A DNA stretch of 33,310 nt from Chishuiella changwenlii (GCF_900142565.1 NZ_FRBH01000003.1:285274-318583); one strand, 5' to 3'. Shown: positions 7,255 through 17,402, numbered from the stretch's first letter. Notes: generated by a model from the letters alone, not told the origin. Numbers and translations: made by a program.

Positions 7255-8211
7255 TTAAAAAATTGGAGTAATTATTTCACCTTTTTGCACATATTCCACA
7301 ATATTTTTAGCGCATAATTCTGCCATTTTATTTCTTGTTTCAAATGTAGCAGAGCCAATATGGGGTAAAATGCAAACATTAGGTAATGATAATAATTTGT
7401 CATCTGCCTGCATAGGTTCGGGATCTGTAACATCTAAACCAGCAGCAAATATTTTATTTTCTTTTAAGGAATGATACAAATCTTCTTGATTAATAATAGG
7501 ACCTCTAGCAGTATTTACAAGTATTGCATTAGATTTCATTTTATTCAACACATCTTTATTAAATAATCCTTTTGTAGAATCATTTAAACTAGAATGAATA
7601 GATAGTACATCAGAATCCTGAATAAGCTCTTCAAAAGAAACATATTTCGCATCTACTTCTTTTTCTAATTCAGGCTTTGGTTGACGATTATGATAAATGA
7701 TTTCCATGTCAAAAGCAGCTTTACATTTTTTAGCCATTTCAATACCGATTCTACCTAAACCAAAAATCCCTAATTTTTTATTGTACAATTCTATTCCAAA
7801 ATCTCTTTCGGGAATTAAATTCTCCCAATCATTTTGTTTAATTCTATCATATTGAGAAAATGCTTTTCTTGAAGCTGATAACATCAATAAAAAAGCAATA
7901 TCAGAAGTAGCTTTACTTAATACGTCTGGTGTATTAGATATTTTAATACCAAACTCTTTTGCATCATTAACATTTACTTGATCAAACCCGACAGAAAATA
8001 AAGCAATCATTTTAGTTAATGGACAAGCAGAGAAGAAGTCTTTGTCAAAATCTATTACATGACCAACATTAATTAATGCATCATAGTCTTTACAGAAATC
8101 AATTAATTCTATTTTATTAAGTTCTGATGGAGCTATTGTAAAATTGATATTATTCTGTTTCAAAATTTCCATTCCAACTGGAAGTAGAGGTTTTGTAAGT
8201 AATACTTTCAT
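7255..8211 (-). CDS. D-2-hydroxyacid dehydrogenase (glyoxylate/hydroxypyruvate reductase type)
   Basis: This 318-residue cytosolic oxidoreductase interconverts 2-oxo acids and D-2-hydroxy acids. The Rossmann motif GLGRIG is at 151-156. The catalytic triad is Arg236 (NTARGP), Glu265 (DPEP) and His284 (LPHIGSA). The second Rossmann strand ends in YHNRQ with Arg176 where NAD-specific enzymes have an acidic residue, which suggests NADPH preference, as in GhrB/GRHPR reductases. Length and motif spacing are normal for the family. Glyoxylate or hydroxypyruvate is the best guess for the substrate; other 2-ketoacids are possible. It is a single-gene unit between two terminators. Confidence 0.88.
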   Translation of the reverse strand: MKVLLTKPLLPVGMEILKQNNINFTIAPSELNKIELIDFCKDYDALINVGHVIDFDKDFFSACPLTKMIALFSVGFDQVNVNDAKEFGIKISNTPDVLSKATSDIAFLLMLSASRKAFSQYDRIKQNDWENLIPERDFGIELYNKKLGIFGLGRIGIEMAKKCKAAFDMEIIYHNRQPKPELEKEVDAKYVSFEELIQDSDVLSIHSSLNDSTKGLFNKDVLNKMKSNAILVNTARGPIINQEDLYHSLKENKIFAAGLDVTDPEPMQADDKLLSLPNVCILPHIGSATFETRNKMAELCAKNIVEYVQKGEIITPIF

Positions 8212-8248
8212 TGATTATTTTTTTTGTTTGATTAAGTTACCACAAATG

Positions 8249-8284
8249 AAAAAACCGTGCAAAATAATTTACACGGTTTTTTTT
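8249..8284. terminator. Intrinsic terminator of gldJ
   Basis: AAAAAACCGTG (8249-8259) and CACGGTTTTTT (8272-8282) flank a 12-nt loop, with poly-T on either strand. It lies 23 bp past the gldJ stop codon at 8307. Confidence 0.85.
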
Positions 8285-8306
8285 ATATGATTAAATCTAA
8301 ATTAGA

Positions 8307-9941
8307 TTATCCTCTTCTTTTACGTTTAGACTCGAAGTTACCAACGTATTCTTGTGCTACACGGAAACCAATCCAGTTTGTAGACTGTGCTTGGTGTAAG
8401 TATCTTCTTTGACCTGGATCTACCCAATAAATAGGATCTTTCCAAGAAGCACCTTTTACAACACGCGTTTCATTAGAAATATCAGAAGAACGTTTTGCAT
8501 CATCTTTTTCTAAGATAACTCTTCCTTTTTCGTCAACTCTAAATTTACGTTGTGGAGCGTTGTACATTTTTTCAGTTTCTTGATCACGAGAAATACCTTC
8601 TTCAAAACTTTGATTTAAAGATGAATTTAAATCTCCATCATGATAGTTTGTCATATCATAATCAACTTCTTTTTTATAAGCACCAGGTAAACCTTTGTAA
8701 ACTAAACGTCCGTTATCTAATGTATCAAATTCAACATTTGTTTCGTCGTATTTTTCAAAACCACCTTGACCATTGTCAATATTTCTTGTTTGAATATTTC
8801 CACGGTAGTAGTTGAAATCGTTTGCTTCTTCATCAATAATTGGACGATAAACATCAGAAACCCATTCAGCAACATTTCCTAACATTCCGTAAATACCATA
8901 ATCATTAGAAGGGTATTTTCTTACATCATTAGAAATTGCAGAACCATCGTTTCCAAAACCTCCAATACCAGAGTAATCTCCACGTCCTTGTTTAAAGTTG
9001 TCTAAGTATTGACCTCTTTGAGCACCTTTTTGAGTACGTAAATTATTTTGAGTTACACCTTTTCCGTTATAGTCATTGTATTCTCTTTTTCCGATTAATG
9101 AAAGAGCAGCAAATTCCCATTCAGCTTCTGTTGGTAAACGGAACGGACGAACTTCTAAAGTAGTTGACGATACGTTTGCTTTTAAGATACGTGAATTTTG
9201 ACTTTTAATTTGTCTAGATTTAATAATTCTAGATGAATCAATAGCCTCGCTAACGTTAGTATCACCAAGCTTATATTGTTCAGCATTAAAAGTTTTATTA
9301 CCGTAATTATATTCTTCGTTATTGTAGTAATCTTTAGAAAGAATACCTTTATCAATTAAGGCTTTCTCGTTTGAACGGTCTGTTAGCCAATCACAATAAT
9401 TTACAGCTTGTAACCAAGATACACCAACTACAGGATAATAACTAAATTCTGGAGAGAATAAGTAATTTTCTGTAGAGAAATCATCACGTGATAACTGATT
9501 GTTGAAAACAGTTTGATCTGGTAAAGCACCTGTGTAAATATCTTTATACTGTGTTTCTTCTGGAGGGAAAACAACTTTTAACCAAGTTAAGTATTCTCTA
9601 TATTCGTAGTTAGTAATCTCTGTTTCTCCAATGAAGTAAGACTTTACTTGCATACGTACAGGAGAATTATTCCAATCGTGCAAAACATCGTCTTTTGTAA
9701 TACCCATAGTGAAAGATCCTCCTTCAACGAAAACCATACCTGGCCAACCTTTGATATTTTCTTTCTTTTTACCTGAAAAGAACCAACCTTTACTATCGTT
9801 TGGTTTCCATCCTGTACGGCTAGTGAAATTTTTTGTTCCACCACCTTTTTTCTTACCAGAACTACTAGCACAACCAATAAATGCGCTTAATGTAAGAGCA
9901 GCAAAAGCAAGAGAAAAAATACGTCCTTTATTCATTTTCAT
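8307..9941 (-). CDS. gldJ: Gliding motility lipoprotein GldJ
   Basis: This 544-residue lipoprotein has an FGE-sulfatase (formylglycine-generating enzyme-like) fold. In Flavobacterium johnsoniae GldJ is required for gliding and for stability of the GldK component of the type IX secretion system. Here a basic N terminus and a hydrophobic stretch lead to Cys24 in AFIGC, a relaxed lipobox. The fold begins at GMVFVEGGSFTMG (about residue 68) and has RLPTEAEWEF (about 268-277), GNVAEW (about 354-359) and a C-terminal VVKGASWKDP with NWIGFRVA. It is not expected to be a formylglycine enzyme; the fold is structural. Divergence from porU-porV matches the arrangement known in F. johnsoniae. Two in-frame ATGs (codons 1 and 3) are both possible starts. 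It uses CGT for arginine heavily, as do porV, valS and aspS, which suggests high expression. Confidence 0.95.
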   Translation of the reverse strand: MKMNKGRIFSLAFAALTLSAFIGCASSSGKKKGGGTKNFTSRTGWKPNDSKGWFFSGKKKENIKGWPGMVFVEGGSFTMGITKDDVLHDWNNSPVRMQVKSYFIGETEITNYEYREYLTWLKVVFPPEETQYKDIYTGALPDQTVFNNQLSRDDFSTENYLFSPEFSYYPVVGVSWLQAVNYCDWLTDRSNEKALIDKGILSKDYYNNEEYNYGNKTFNAEQYKLGDTNVSEAIDSSRIIKSRQIKSQNSRILKANVSSTTLEVRPFRLPTEAEWEFAALSLIGKREYNDYNGKGVTQNNLRTQKGAQRGQYLDNFKQGRGDYSGIGGFGNDGSAISNDVRKYPSNDYGIYGMLGNVAEWVSDVYRPIIDEEANDFNYYRGNIQTRNIDNGQGGFEKYDETNVEFDTLDNGRLVYKGLPGAYKKEVDYDMTNYHDGDLNSSLNQSFEEGISRDQETEKMYNAPQRKFRVDEKGRVILEKDDAKRSSDISNETRVVKGASWKDPIYWVDPGQRRYLHQAQSTNWIGFRVAQEYVGNFESKRKRRG

Positions 9942-9976
9942 AGAAAATTTCGGGTTTTCAAAAATTAAATTTTATG

Positions 9977-10007
9977 CAAATAAAAGCATTTGACATTAAT
10001 ATTACAA
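9977..10007 (-). promoter_or_regulatory. Promoter of gldJ
   Basis: On the minus strand TTTATTTG (9984-9977) matches the -7 consensus TAnnTTTG at 7 of 8 positions, and TTG (10007-10005) lies 20 nt upstream as the -33 element, a normal spacing for Bacteroidota. Confidence 0.55.
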
Positions 10008-10070
10008 CGAAAAAATGCTTTATTTCTTGTATGTAACGCTAGAAATATTTTTTTATTTTGCATTTGAAAA

Positions 10071-10078
10071 TATATTTG
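10071..10078 (+). promoter_or_regulatory. -7 box of porU-porV
   Basis: TATATTTG is an exact TAnnTTTG match, 22 bp before the porU start codon, which implies a very short leader. No well-placed TTG -33 element was found. Confidence 0.55.
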
Positions 10079-10100
10079 CAAAAATAGCGTTTAAAAATAC

Positions 10101-13100
10101 ATGAAGAAATATTTTATTTTAGCAGCATCTTTGCTTCAATTTCCTCTTTTATTTGGTCAAAATTACAAAATTAATTGGGAAAATAATCAAGCAATTTCTT
10201 TAACAAATGGAACAACAGTAAATGTTCCGTATTTTTCAAATAAAGAGAATTATACAATAGGGAGTTATTTTCTTCCTGAATTTGTTGTAGAACTAAATGC
10301 AAATAATTCTTCTGTAGAAATTACAAATGTTAGTTTAGCAGAGATTCAGAGCGAATTATTGGATTTGGATACTTCTATAATTCCAGAACAAATTAGCTAC
10401 TCTGCTTATAATGTTATAGATAAAAATGGTCAAGCTAAATTAATTGTAAAAGTTTTACCATTTATAAAAGAAAACAATAAAATATTTAAGATAGAATCTT
10501 TTTCTGTTACTCCAAAAAATACATTATCTGGTAGATTTGCTCAAAATGCTCGAATTAATAATTCCACAACAAGTGTTTTAAAAGAAGGAGAGTGGTTTAA
10601 AATTAAAGTGTCAAAAGATGGCGTTTTTAAGTTAGATCGTAGCTTTTTTAGTAGAAACGGAATTCCGACCAATTTTAACCCTAAATCTTTAAAAATTTAC
10701 GGAAACGGAGAAGGTCGTTTAATGGAAAATACGACAAAAGATAGAGTAGGAGCATTACAAGAAATTCCAATTAAATTTATAGGAGAAGATGACAATTCTT
10801 TTGATGCGAATGATTATGTTTTATTTTATGCAAAAGGACCACATCAATGGTATAGAGAGAATACAACAACTCCAGAAAATATAAGACTACGTTATAATTT
10901 ATACGATGATTATGCCTATTATTTTATATCATATAATGGAGTTGAAGGAAAACGAATTGCCGATTTACAGTTAACAGGAAGTCCTGTTAAAACGTTTTCA
11001 ACCTTTGATAATCTTCAGTTTCATGAGAAAGACTCTATTAATCTAAATAGTTTAGGACAATTATGGGTAGGAGAGAATATTGATGCAAATGGAGGTTTTA
11101 GAAAAACCTTTACAGCAAATAATATTGATACTTCTGCTGATGCTTATTTACGCTATTCTGTTGTAGGTAAAAATGCAAGTAATAATGGTTTTACAGTTTC
11201 TATTAATGGACAAAATTTTACAGGTTCTTTAGGAACATCAACATTTAGTCAAACAAAATTAAATAGAACATTAAAATTAAATTCAAATTCAATAGATGTA
11301 ACTGTTTCTTCTAATGGTTCTAATCCATCTGGACAAGGATATTTAGATTTTCTACAACTTCGATTTAAAGATAATTTAGTTTACAACAATGAGCAATTTA
11401 CATTTCGTTTTTTAGAAAATATAAATGATGGAAATGTTTATGGTTTCAATTTAAATAATTCGACGAATGTAAATGTTTGGAATGTTTCAGATTTGCATCA
11501 ACAAATGAGTGTTAAACCAGAAAATGGTTTATATAAATTTAGTACAACTAGTTTAAACCAATTTGTAGCATTTAAAGACGAAAATACATATACAGATGCG
11601 CAATTTGTTGGTAGAGTAAACAATCAAGAGATTAGAAACTTAGCGAATATAAATTATGTTGTAATAACTCACCCTCGTTATTTGGATCAAGCAAATAGAT
11701 TGGCTAATTTCAGAAGAACTCACGATAAGATTAATGTTGCAGTTGTAACAACAGATCAAGTCTACAATGATTTTTCTTCAGGTTCACAAGATCCAATTGC
11801 AATACGAGATTTCTTAAAAATTTTAAAGAATAATCAAAATCCAGATTTAGAATATGCTGTTCTATTTGGTGCAACAACATACGATCCTAAAAACAGAGTA
11901 AAGGATTACACAAATTATTTACCAACTTTTACAGACGAACCTTCTAGCGCTATAGAGACTGCCATTGCAACAGATGATTTCTTTGGTATGTTAGGAGATA
12001 ACGTTGTAATGTTAACTAATAATGTAGACGGAATTTATAGATACGATGCCAGATGGTTAAGTATTGCTGTAGGTCGTATTCCTGCTTCTAATACAAACGA
12101 GGCAAAAATATTGGTAGATAAAATAATTTCCTATTATGATAAAGTCCCTGCAAAAGGTTCTTCTTATGGAGATTGGAGAACAAAAATTGTTGGTGTAACA
12201 GATAATGATAATAATGTTAATACACCTGCTTTTGATGCTACATTAGATACAGAGTTTGGAAAACCAGAGAATCAAATTTATACTGTAAATAAAATATACA
12301 TAGGTGGACATCAACCACAAAGTACATCGGCAGGAATCCGATATCCAACAGTTAACGAAGCTATTTTAAACGGAATAGAATTAGGTTCTAATTTCCTAAT
12401 GTATTACGGACATGGTGGACCACGAAGTTGGGCACAAGAACGTATTATTACAGCGGAAGGTTTAACAGGTTTATCTAATTTTAATGCTTCATATTCTCGT
12501 TTACCAATTGTAACAACTGTAACCTGTGATTTTACAGTTTGGGATTTACCACAGTATAATTCGGCAGGAGAAATGATGTTGAAAAATGCGAATGGAGGAG
12601 CTTTGTCAATGGTTACAACCAATCGTCCTATTGGAACTGGGTACGGTGATAGTATGAATAACTTTTTAGTAAAAGAATTTTTCAGAAAAGAAGGATTAGA
12701 AAATCAAACGATTGGTCACGCTTTAAATCAATCCAAATTAAATTTTTCTCCAACCAATTCTTACCATAAGAGTGTAAGTTTATTAGGAGATCCTATGTTA
12801 GCAGCGCACCGTCCGCAACAAGATATTGAAATAACAAGTATAAAGACAAAGAAAGATGTCGATATCCTAAATGGAGGAAAATTACAAGCATTAGATTTTG
12901 TAACAATTACTGGAAATGTATATCAATTAAACTCATCAACAATAGATGGTAATTTTAACGGTAAAATTTCTATAAGTTTATTTGATAAGCAGCAGGTGAA
13001 TACTTTAATGAGTGAATCTGATTGGGTTGGAAAAACTTTTGTTACAGAAGATAAAACAATCTATAAAGGAAACGGAAAAGTTGAAAATGGAATTTTTACA

Positions 13101-13967
13101 ATTCAATTTTATGTTCCAAAAGATATAGATTATCAGTTAGCAGACCGTAAGATTAAATTTTATGCTTGGGACGATTCAGATGGTAAAGATGCTTCTACTC
13201 TTAGAACCATTAAAATGGAAGGGATTAACGAAGATGGCTTAAATGATGATGAACGTCCGCAAGGAAAATTATACATGAACAATCTTAATTTTGCAAATGG
13301 AGGAATTACAGATCGTTCTCCGTATTTAGTAGGTTGTTTAACAGATAATACAGGAATTAATGCAACAGGAGGAAGTATTGGTCATGATATTGTAGCTACT
13401 TTAGATGGTAAGGTACAAGATGCTTATGTGTTAAATAATTATTATGACGGAGGAGATGCGAATCCTTGTGTGAATAAGAATTTTGAGGATTATCAGAAAG
13501 GTCAAGTCATGTATCAATTAAAGAATTTAGAACTTGGTCAACACTCCGTGAATCTTAAATTTTGGGATATTAACAATAATTCCAATACTGCTACGTTAGA
13601 CTTTGTAGTAATGGAAAACGGAACAGGACAATTGCATATAGATAAGCTTTTAAACTGGCCAAATCCATTTACTAAAAATACGTTTTTTCATTTTGAACAC
13701 AATTGTAGTTCTGAATTAGATGTTATGGTTCAGATTTTTACAATATCAGGGAAATTAGTTAAAACAATTAGACAAACTGTTTCTGCAGAACCTTTTAGAG
13801 AAGGTTATAGAACTGGAAAATATGCAATAGAGTGGGACGGCTTAGATGATTTTGGAGACAAAATTGGAAAAGGTGTTTATATTTACAAAATAAATGTAAA
13901 AGGTGTAGATACCACAGTTTGCAAAGGTTCAGCAGCAGCTGTTGAAAAATTAGTTATTTTAAAATAA
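10101..13967 (+). CDS. porU: Type IX secretion system sortase PorU
   Basis: This 1288-residue cell-surface peptidase of the C25 (gingipain) family removes the C-terminal sorting domain of T9SS type A cargo and, in Porphyromonas, links the cargo to anionic LPS. The signal peptide ends at LLFGQ. The catalytic pair is His771 in YYGHGGPRSW and Cys809 in TVTCDFTVWD. The last ~100 residues form a sorting-domain-like end (NWPNPF, then VQIFTISGKLVKT, AIEWDGLDDFG and KGVYIYKINV), as in known PorU proteins, which keep their own C-terminal domain. Length is normal for the family. It is followed 28 bp later by porV, its functional partner, in the same orientation. Confidence 0.96.
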   Translation: MKKYFILAASLLQFPLLFGQNYKINWENNQAISLTNGTTVNVPYFSNKENYTIGSYFLPEFVVELNANNSSVEITNVSLAEIQSELLDLDTSIIPEQISYSAYNVIDKNGQAKLIVKVLPFIKENNKIFKIESFSVTPKNTLSGRFAQNARINNSTTSVLKEGEWFKIKVSKDGVFKLDRSFFSRNGIPTNFNPKSLKIYGNGEGRLMENTTKDRVGALQEIPIKFIGEDDNSFDANDYVLFYAKGPHQWYRENTTTPENIRLRYNLYDDYAYYFISYNGVEGKRIADLQLTGSPVKTFSTFDNLQFHEKDSINLNSLGQLWVGENIDANGGFRKTFTANNIDTSADAYLRYSVVGKNASNNGFTVSINGQNFTGSLGTSTFSQTKLNRTLKLNSNSIDVTVSSNGSNPSGQGYLDFLQLRFKDNLVYNNEQFTFRFLENINDGNVYGFNLNNSTNVNVWNVSDLHQQMSVKPENGLYKFSTTSLNQFVAFKDENTYTDAQFVGRVNNQEIRNLANINYVVITHPRYLDQANRLANFRRTHDKINVAVVTTDQVYNDFSSGSQDPIAIRDFLKILKNNQNPDLEYAVLFGATTYDPKNRVKDYTNYLPTFTDEPSSAIETAIATDDFFGMLGDNVVMLTNNVDGIYRYDARWLSIAVGRIPASNTNEAKILVDKIISYYDKVPAKGSSYGDWRTKIVGVTDNDNNVNTPAFDATLDTEFGKPENQIYTVNKIYIGGHQPQSTSAGIRYPTVNEAILNGIELGSNFLMYYGHGGPRSWAQERIITAEGLTGLSNFNASYSRLPIVTTVTCDFTVWDLPQYNSAGEMMLKNANGGALSMVTTNRPIGTGYGDSMNNFLVKEFFRKEGLENQTIGHALNQSKLNFSPTNSYHKSVSLLGDPMLAAHRPQQDIEITSIKTKKDVDILNGGKLQALDFVTITGNVYQLNSSTIDGNFNGKISISLFDKQQVNTLMSESDWVGKTFVTEDKTIYKGNGKVENGIFTIQFYVPKDIDYQLADRKIKFYAWDDSDGKDASTLRTIKMEGINEDGLNDDERPQGKLYMNNLNFANGGITDRSPYLVGCLTDNTGINATGGSIGHDIVATLDGKVQDAYVLNNYYDGGDANPCVNKNFEDYQKGQVMYQLKNLELGQHSVNLKFWDINNNSNTATLDFVVMENGTGQLHIDKLLNWPNPFTKNTFFHFEHNCSSELDVMVQIFTISGKLVKTIRQTVSAEPFREGYRTGKYAIEWDGLDDFGDKIGKGVYIYKINVKGVDTTVCKGSAAAVEKLVILK

Positions 13968-13995
13968 GAAAAAAATTAATCAATAATAAACACGA

Positions 13996-15186
13996 ATGAA
14001 AAAAATTACCGCTAGTTTATTGATTTTAGCGAGTGCATACTCGTTTGCTCAAAATACGCAAGAAAATACAAACAATCCTATTTTAACTGGGGCTCCATTT
14101 TTAAGAATTTCTCCTGACGCTCGTGCAGGTGGATTAGGAGACCAAGGGGTTGCAACTTCAGCAGATAATTATTCTCAGTTTTGGAATGCTGCGAAATATT
14201 CTTTCGCACAAGATTATTCAGGAATAGCATTTTCATATACTCCTTACATGAGTTCTTTAACAAATGATGTATTCTTGTTAAATGCTACTTATTATACATT
14301 TTTAGGACAAGAAGAGCGTAGTACTTTAGGAGCAAGTATTTACTATTTTAATATGGGAGAAATTCAGTTAAATAGTTTAAATGCTGCAACTGGAGATATT
14401 GTAAATAACGGTATTGCTAAACCAAACGAATTCTCTATCGATTTATCATACGGTTTACGTTTATCAGATACGTACTCGATGGCTGTTACTGGACGTTTCA
14501 TTCGTTCGGATTTATTTAACGGTATTAGCGACGGAACGGTTCAACCAGCAAACACTTTCGCAGTAGATTTAGCAGGTTTCTACCAATCAGAAACAATGAG
14601 TACAAATAATTTTGAAGGTAAGTTACGAGGAGGTTTCCAAATTTCTAACATCGGACCAAAATTAGATTATTCAAATTCTGATGATAATGCATCTTATTTA
14701 CCAACAACACTTCGTTTAGGAGTTGGTTATGATTTTAAATTTGATGATTACAATAAAATTGCTGTAACAACAGAGTTCTCTAAATTATTAGTACCTACAC
14801 CAACTTATGAAAAAGATGCTGATGGTAACGAAATTCCAGGAACAAGATATATTCCTAATAAAGGTGTTTTAGATGGTATGTTTAGTTCATTTGGTGATGC
14901 GCCAGGTGGAGGTAAAGAAGAATTAAAAGAAATTATGTACTCTATTGGTGCAGAATACTCTTACAATGATGCTTTATTTATTCGTGGAGGTTACTTTCAT
15001 GAGAGTCCTGTTAAAGGAGATCGTCAGCACGTAACATTAGGATTAGGATTAAAATACAATTCATTTGCATTTAATACATCTTATTTAATTCCGATGTCTA
15101 AAACAAACAATGCATTAGAAAATACATTACGTTTTGGAATTGCTTGGAATTTTGGAGGTGAAACTCAGAATAATTACGATTATTAA
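13996..15186 (+). CDS. porV: Type IX secretion outer membrane protein PorV (LptO)
   Basis: This 396-residue FadL-like outer-membrane barrel shuttles cargo from the SprA (Sov) translocon to PorU and is needed for secretion of type A cargo. The signal peptide is MKKITASLLILASAYSFA|Q. The mature start, PFLRISPDARAGGLGDQG, followed by SQFWNAAKYSF, is characteristic of PorV: it is the plug region that lies inside the barrel. The remainder is amphipathic strands ending in TLRFGIAWNF. It lies 28 bp after porU with no terminator between them, so they form an operon. A strong terminator follows. Confidence 0.95.
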   Translation: MKKITASLLILASAYSFAQNTQENTNNPILTGAPFLRISPDARAGGLGDQGVATSADNYSQFWNAAKYSFAQDYSGIAFSYTPYMSSLTNDVFLLNATYYTFLGQEERSTLGASIYYFNMGEIQLNSLNAATGDIVNNGIAKPNEFSIDLSYGLRLSDTYSMAVTGRFIRSDLFNGISDGTVQPANTFAVDLAGFYQSETMSTNNFEGKLRGGFQISNIGPKLDYSNSDDNASYLPTTLRLGVGYDFKFDDYNKIAVTTEFSKLLVPTPTYEKDADGNEIPGTRYIPNKGVLDGMFSSFGDAPGGGKEELKEIMYSIGAEYSYNDALFIRGGYFHESPVKGDRQHVTLGLGLKYNSFAFNTSYLIPMSKTNNALENTLRFGIAWNFGGETQNNYDY

Positions 15187-15200
15187 TCGAAATAATACAT

Positions 15201-15230
15201 AAAAAAGAGAGCTATTTAGCTCTCTTTTTT
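15201..15230. terminator. Bidirectional terminator after porV
   Basis: AAAAAAGAGAGCTA (15201-15214) and TAGCTCTCTTTTTT (15217-15230) are exact reverse complements, with poly-A on the left and poly-T on the right. It lies between convergent porV and the DUF1573 gene. Confidence 0.9.
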
Positions 15231-15256
15231 TATTTAAAATAAAGTAGATTTAATAC

Positions 15257-15622
15257 TTATTCAGCTTTTCCTTTTACTCTAAATATTTTTCTAGAACTAA
15301 CTGGATCATTAGAAGTGATTGTTACAGATTTATTAAAATCTCCTTTTACTTCACCAGTAGAATATTTAATTACAATATCTGTTGATTTTCCTGGTGCAAT
15401 TGGTGTTGTTTGAAACTCAGGAACTGTACAACCACAAGATCCAACAACACTTTTTAAAATTAAAGGTTTATCTCCTGTATTTGTAACTTTCATTTTAGAA
15501 GTTGCAACAGTATTTGATTTTAAATTTCCAAATTGAACTTCATCTTTTTCTAAACTAAGTGTTTGTGCAGAAAGGCTAGATAAACCTAATGCGAAAACAC
15601 CTAATAACATAACTTTTTTCAT
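15257..15622 (-). CDS. DUF1573 family exported protein
   Basis: This 121-residue protein has a signal peptide (MKKVMLLGVFALGLSSLSA|Q) and a single DUF1573 domain of immunoglobulin-like (ASH/MSP type) fold. The family signature is FGNLKSNT, VTNTGDKPLILKSV, GSCGCTVPE (Cys63, Cys65), IAPGKST and the closing VTITSNDP...FRVKG. The two close cysteines may form a disulfide or bind a metal. The family is very common in Bacteroidota and its cellular role has not been established to my knowledge. The protein is expected in the periplasm. It is a single-gene unit with an exact TAnnTTTG box upstream. Confidence 0.88.
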   Translation of the reverse strand: MKKVMLLGVFALGLSSLSAQTLSLEKDEVQFGNLKSNTVATSKMKVTNTGDKPLILKSVVGSCGCTVPEFQTTPIAPGKSTDIVIKYSTGEVKGDFNKSVTITSNDPVSSRKIFRVKGKAE

Positions 15623-15644
15623 AATGATTATTATATAGTTATAT

Positions 15645-15652
15645 CAAATTTA
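15645..15652 (-). promoter_or_regulatory. -7 box of the DUF1573 gene
   Basis: TAAATTTG on the minus strand is an exact TAnnTTTG match, 22 bp before the start codon. Confidence 0.5.
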
Positions 15653-15727
15653 CAAAAATTATACGTTTATAACTATTAAAATAAACTTAAATATTTACGT
15701 TATTTTTATAATTAAAATTGAACATCA

Positions 15728-17329
15728 ATGTTATTCATTCTTCTATCAACTATTTTTTTATTTACAGTATTTAGTGGTTTTTCATCACTAATCAATAATA
15801 GTTATAATAAAGAGAAATTTTTAAGTATTGAGTTAGTTGCAGGAATTTTTATTGTAGGGCTTTCATCAGCTTATTTATCAATATTGTTTCCTTTAAATAT
15901 ATACACTGAGTTAATTATATTGGCTGTAGGAATTTTTTTATTTATTTATCACAGAAAAATAAAATGGATAAAGAGAATTAGTCAGTTTCCGAAAAGTCTA
16001 TTCTTTATTAGTGTTATACTGTTATTTGTGTCGAGTATGAATGCTTATATATTTGATACATTTTCATATTATTTTCCTACTATAAAATGGTTAGATGATT
16101 ATGGATTAGTAAAAGGATTGGCAAATTTTGACTTTAATTTAGGTCAAACATCTTTATGGCATATACTATCTGCAACATTCAATCAAACAATTGATCCTTA
16201 TTACAAAATAAATTTTTTTATAACATTTGTCTTTCTATTATTTGTCTATGAAACAAAGAAATACATTTTGTTATTTGCATTGCCTTTTTCTTACTTATTT
16301 ATAGCATCGCCTTCCCCAGATTTACCAGTAATTTTATTTTCAATTATCGCAATAATTAATTATAATTTATACAAATCTAAAGCGTCTATTTGCTTAGGAA
16401 TGACAATAGGAGCAATGCTTATTGTTATAAAACCAATTGCATTTGTATTAGCGATATATTTCTTTGTTTTATGGTTAATTGATGTTAAGAATAAGCATTA
16501 CAAAGAGATATTAATTGTAATTAGTATTGGATTATTGTTTGTACTAAAAAATATTATTCTAACTGCAAATATTACTTTTCCATTAAGTTACGGGAGTTTA
16601 TCTAATTTAAATTATTCGATTCCAAAAGAGATTTATTATTTATCTTCTGTTGATGGAAGATATTCTATTCTACCGCATGTAGAATCTATTAATTATGAAG
16701 ATTTTAAAAAATGGTCATCTATCGAGTATTACACATATTTATTTAAAAACATTAACCTTTCAATTTTTTTATACCTATTCATTGCATTTGTAAATTTTAT
16801 TTTCATTGTATATTCTATTATAAAAAAAGAAAAAGAAAATATTCTTTTGTCAATCCTCATGTTTTTAAAAGTAGCTGTATTTTTTATTATTTCAATTCAA
16901 TATCGTTTTATTTTAGATAATTTTTTAATTATAAGTAGTTTAATTTTAGTACAGTATACTGTCAGAATTATAAAAATTGGTATACCGATTTTTATAACAT
17001 CTGTATTATTTGTTTTATCTAGTAATGTATTTGATAATAATGGATTACCTAATTTTATGAGAGGTATTTCTAAATATAGAATTTCTAATGTACTACAACC
17101 TAAATTATATATTGCTCAAACAAAAGAAATAAAGTATTCAAATTTTAATGCCAACTATGTTACAAATACTATTTTTTCGCTAAATGCTCCGCAACCCGCA
17201 TTAAATAAAATATTGCTAAACAGATATAATATACAAGGATATTATCCCAAATTAATCAATGAAAAAAATATTAAAGAAGGGTTTATACTTGATAAAAAGG
17301 TTGTTGTGCTAAAAAAAGATTCTAAATAA
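15728..17329 (+). CDS. Polytopic membrane protein, possibly GT-C fold
   Basis: This 533-residue protein has roughly eleven to thirteen hydrophobic helices spread over residues 1-440 and a soluble tail of about 95 residues. After the fourth or fifth helix is the acidic-aromatic motif [13 protein letters not shown]. It resembles the D-x-x-x-YH-x-P loop of GT-C-like integral membrane glycosyltransferases (LIC_10190-like proteins are what I compare it to). If that is right it would use a lipid-linked sugar and act on the outer face of the inner membrane. I do not recognise a named gene. The DNA is distinctly AT-rich compared with valS next door and uses AGA for arginine. No promoter box is obvious; the gene begins 105 bp from the divergent DUF1573 gene. 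Confidence 0.7.
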   Translation: MLFILLSTIFLFTVFSGFSSLINNSYNKEKFLSIELVAGIFIVGLSSAYLSILFPLNIYTELIILAVGIFLFIYHRKIKWIKRISQFPKSLFFISVILLFVSSMNAYIFDTFSYYFPTIKWLDDYGLVKGLANFDFNLGQTSLWHILSATFNQTIDPYYKINFFITFVFLLFVYETKKYILLFALPFSYLFIASPSPDLPVILFSIIAIINYNLYKSKASICLGMTIGAMLIVIKPIAFVLAIYFFVLWLIDVKNKHYKEILIVISIGLLFVLKNIILTANITFPLSYGSLSNLNYSIPKEIYYLSSVDGRYSILPHVESINYEDFKKWSSIEYYTYLFKNINLSIFLYLFIAFVNFIFIVYSIIKKEKENILLSILMFLKVAVFFIISIQYRFILDNFLIISSLILVQYTVRIIKIGIPIFITSVLFVLSSNVFDNNGLPNFMRGISKYRISNVLQPKLYIAQTKEIKYSNFNANYVTNTIFSLNAPQPALNKILLNRYNIQGYYPKLINEKNIKEGFILDKKVVVLKKDSK

Positions 17330-17366
17330 TATTTCTATTATCATATGTATTCTTGATAAGAATTCT

Positions 17367-17374
17367 TATTTTTG
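17367..17374 (+). promoter_or_regulatory. -7 box of valS
   Basis: TATTTTTG exactly matches TAnnTTTG and lies 28 bp before the valS ATG. No good -33 TTG was found. Confidence 0.5.
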
Positions 17375-17402
17375 CGGAACTTTATTTTTTAAGAAATTAC
17401 AA

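Noticed and set aside
8307-9941. Formylglycine-generating enzyme for a sulfatase
   Set aside because: Although the fold is FGE-like, the lipobox, length and divergence from porU-porV identify GldJ; no sulfatase gene is adjacent.
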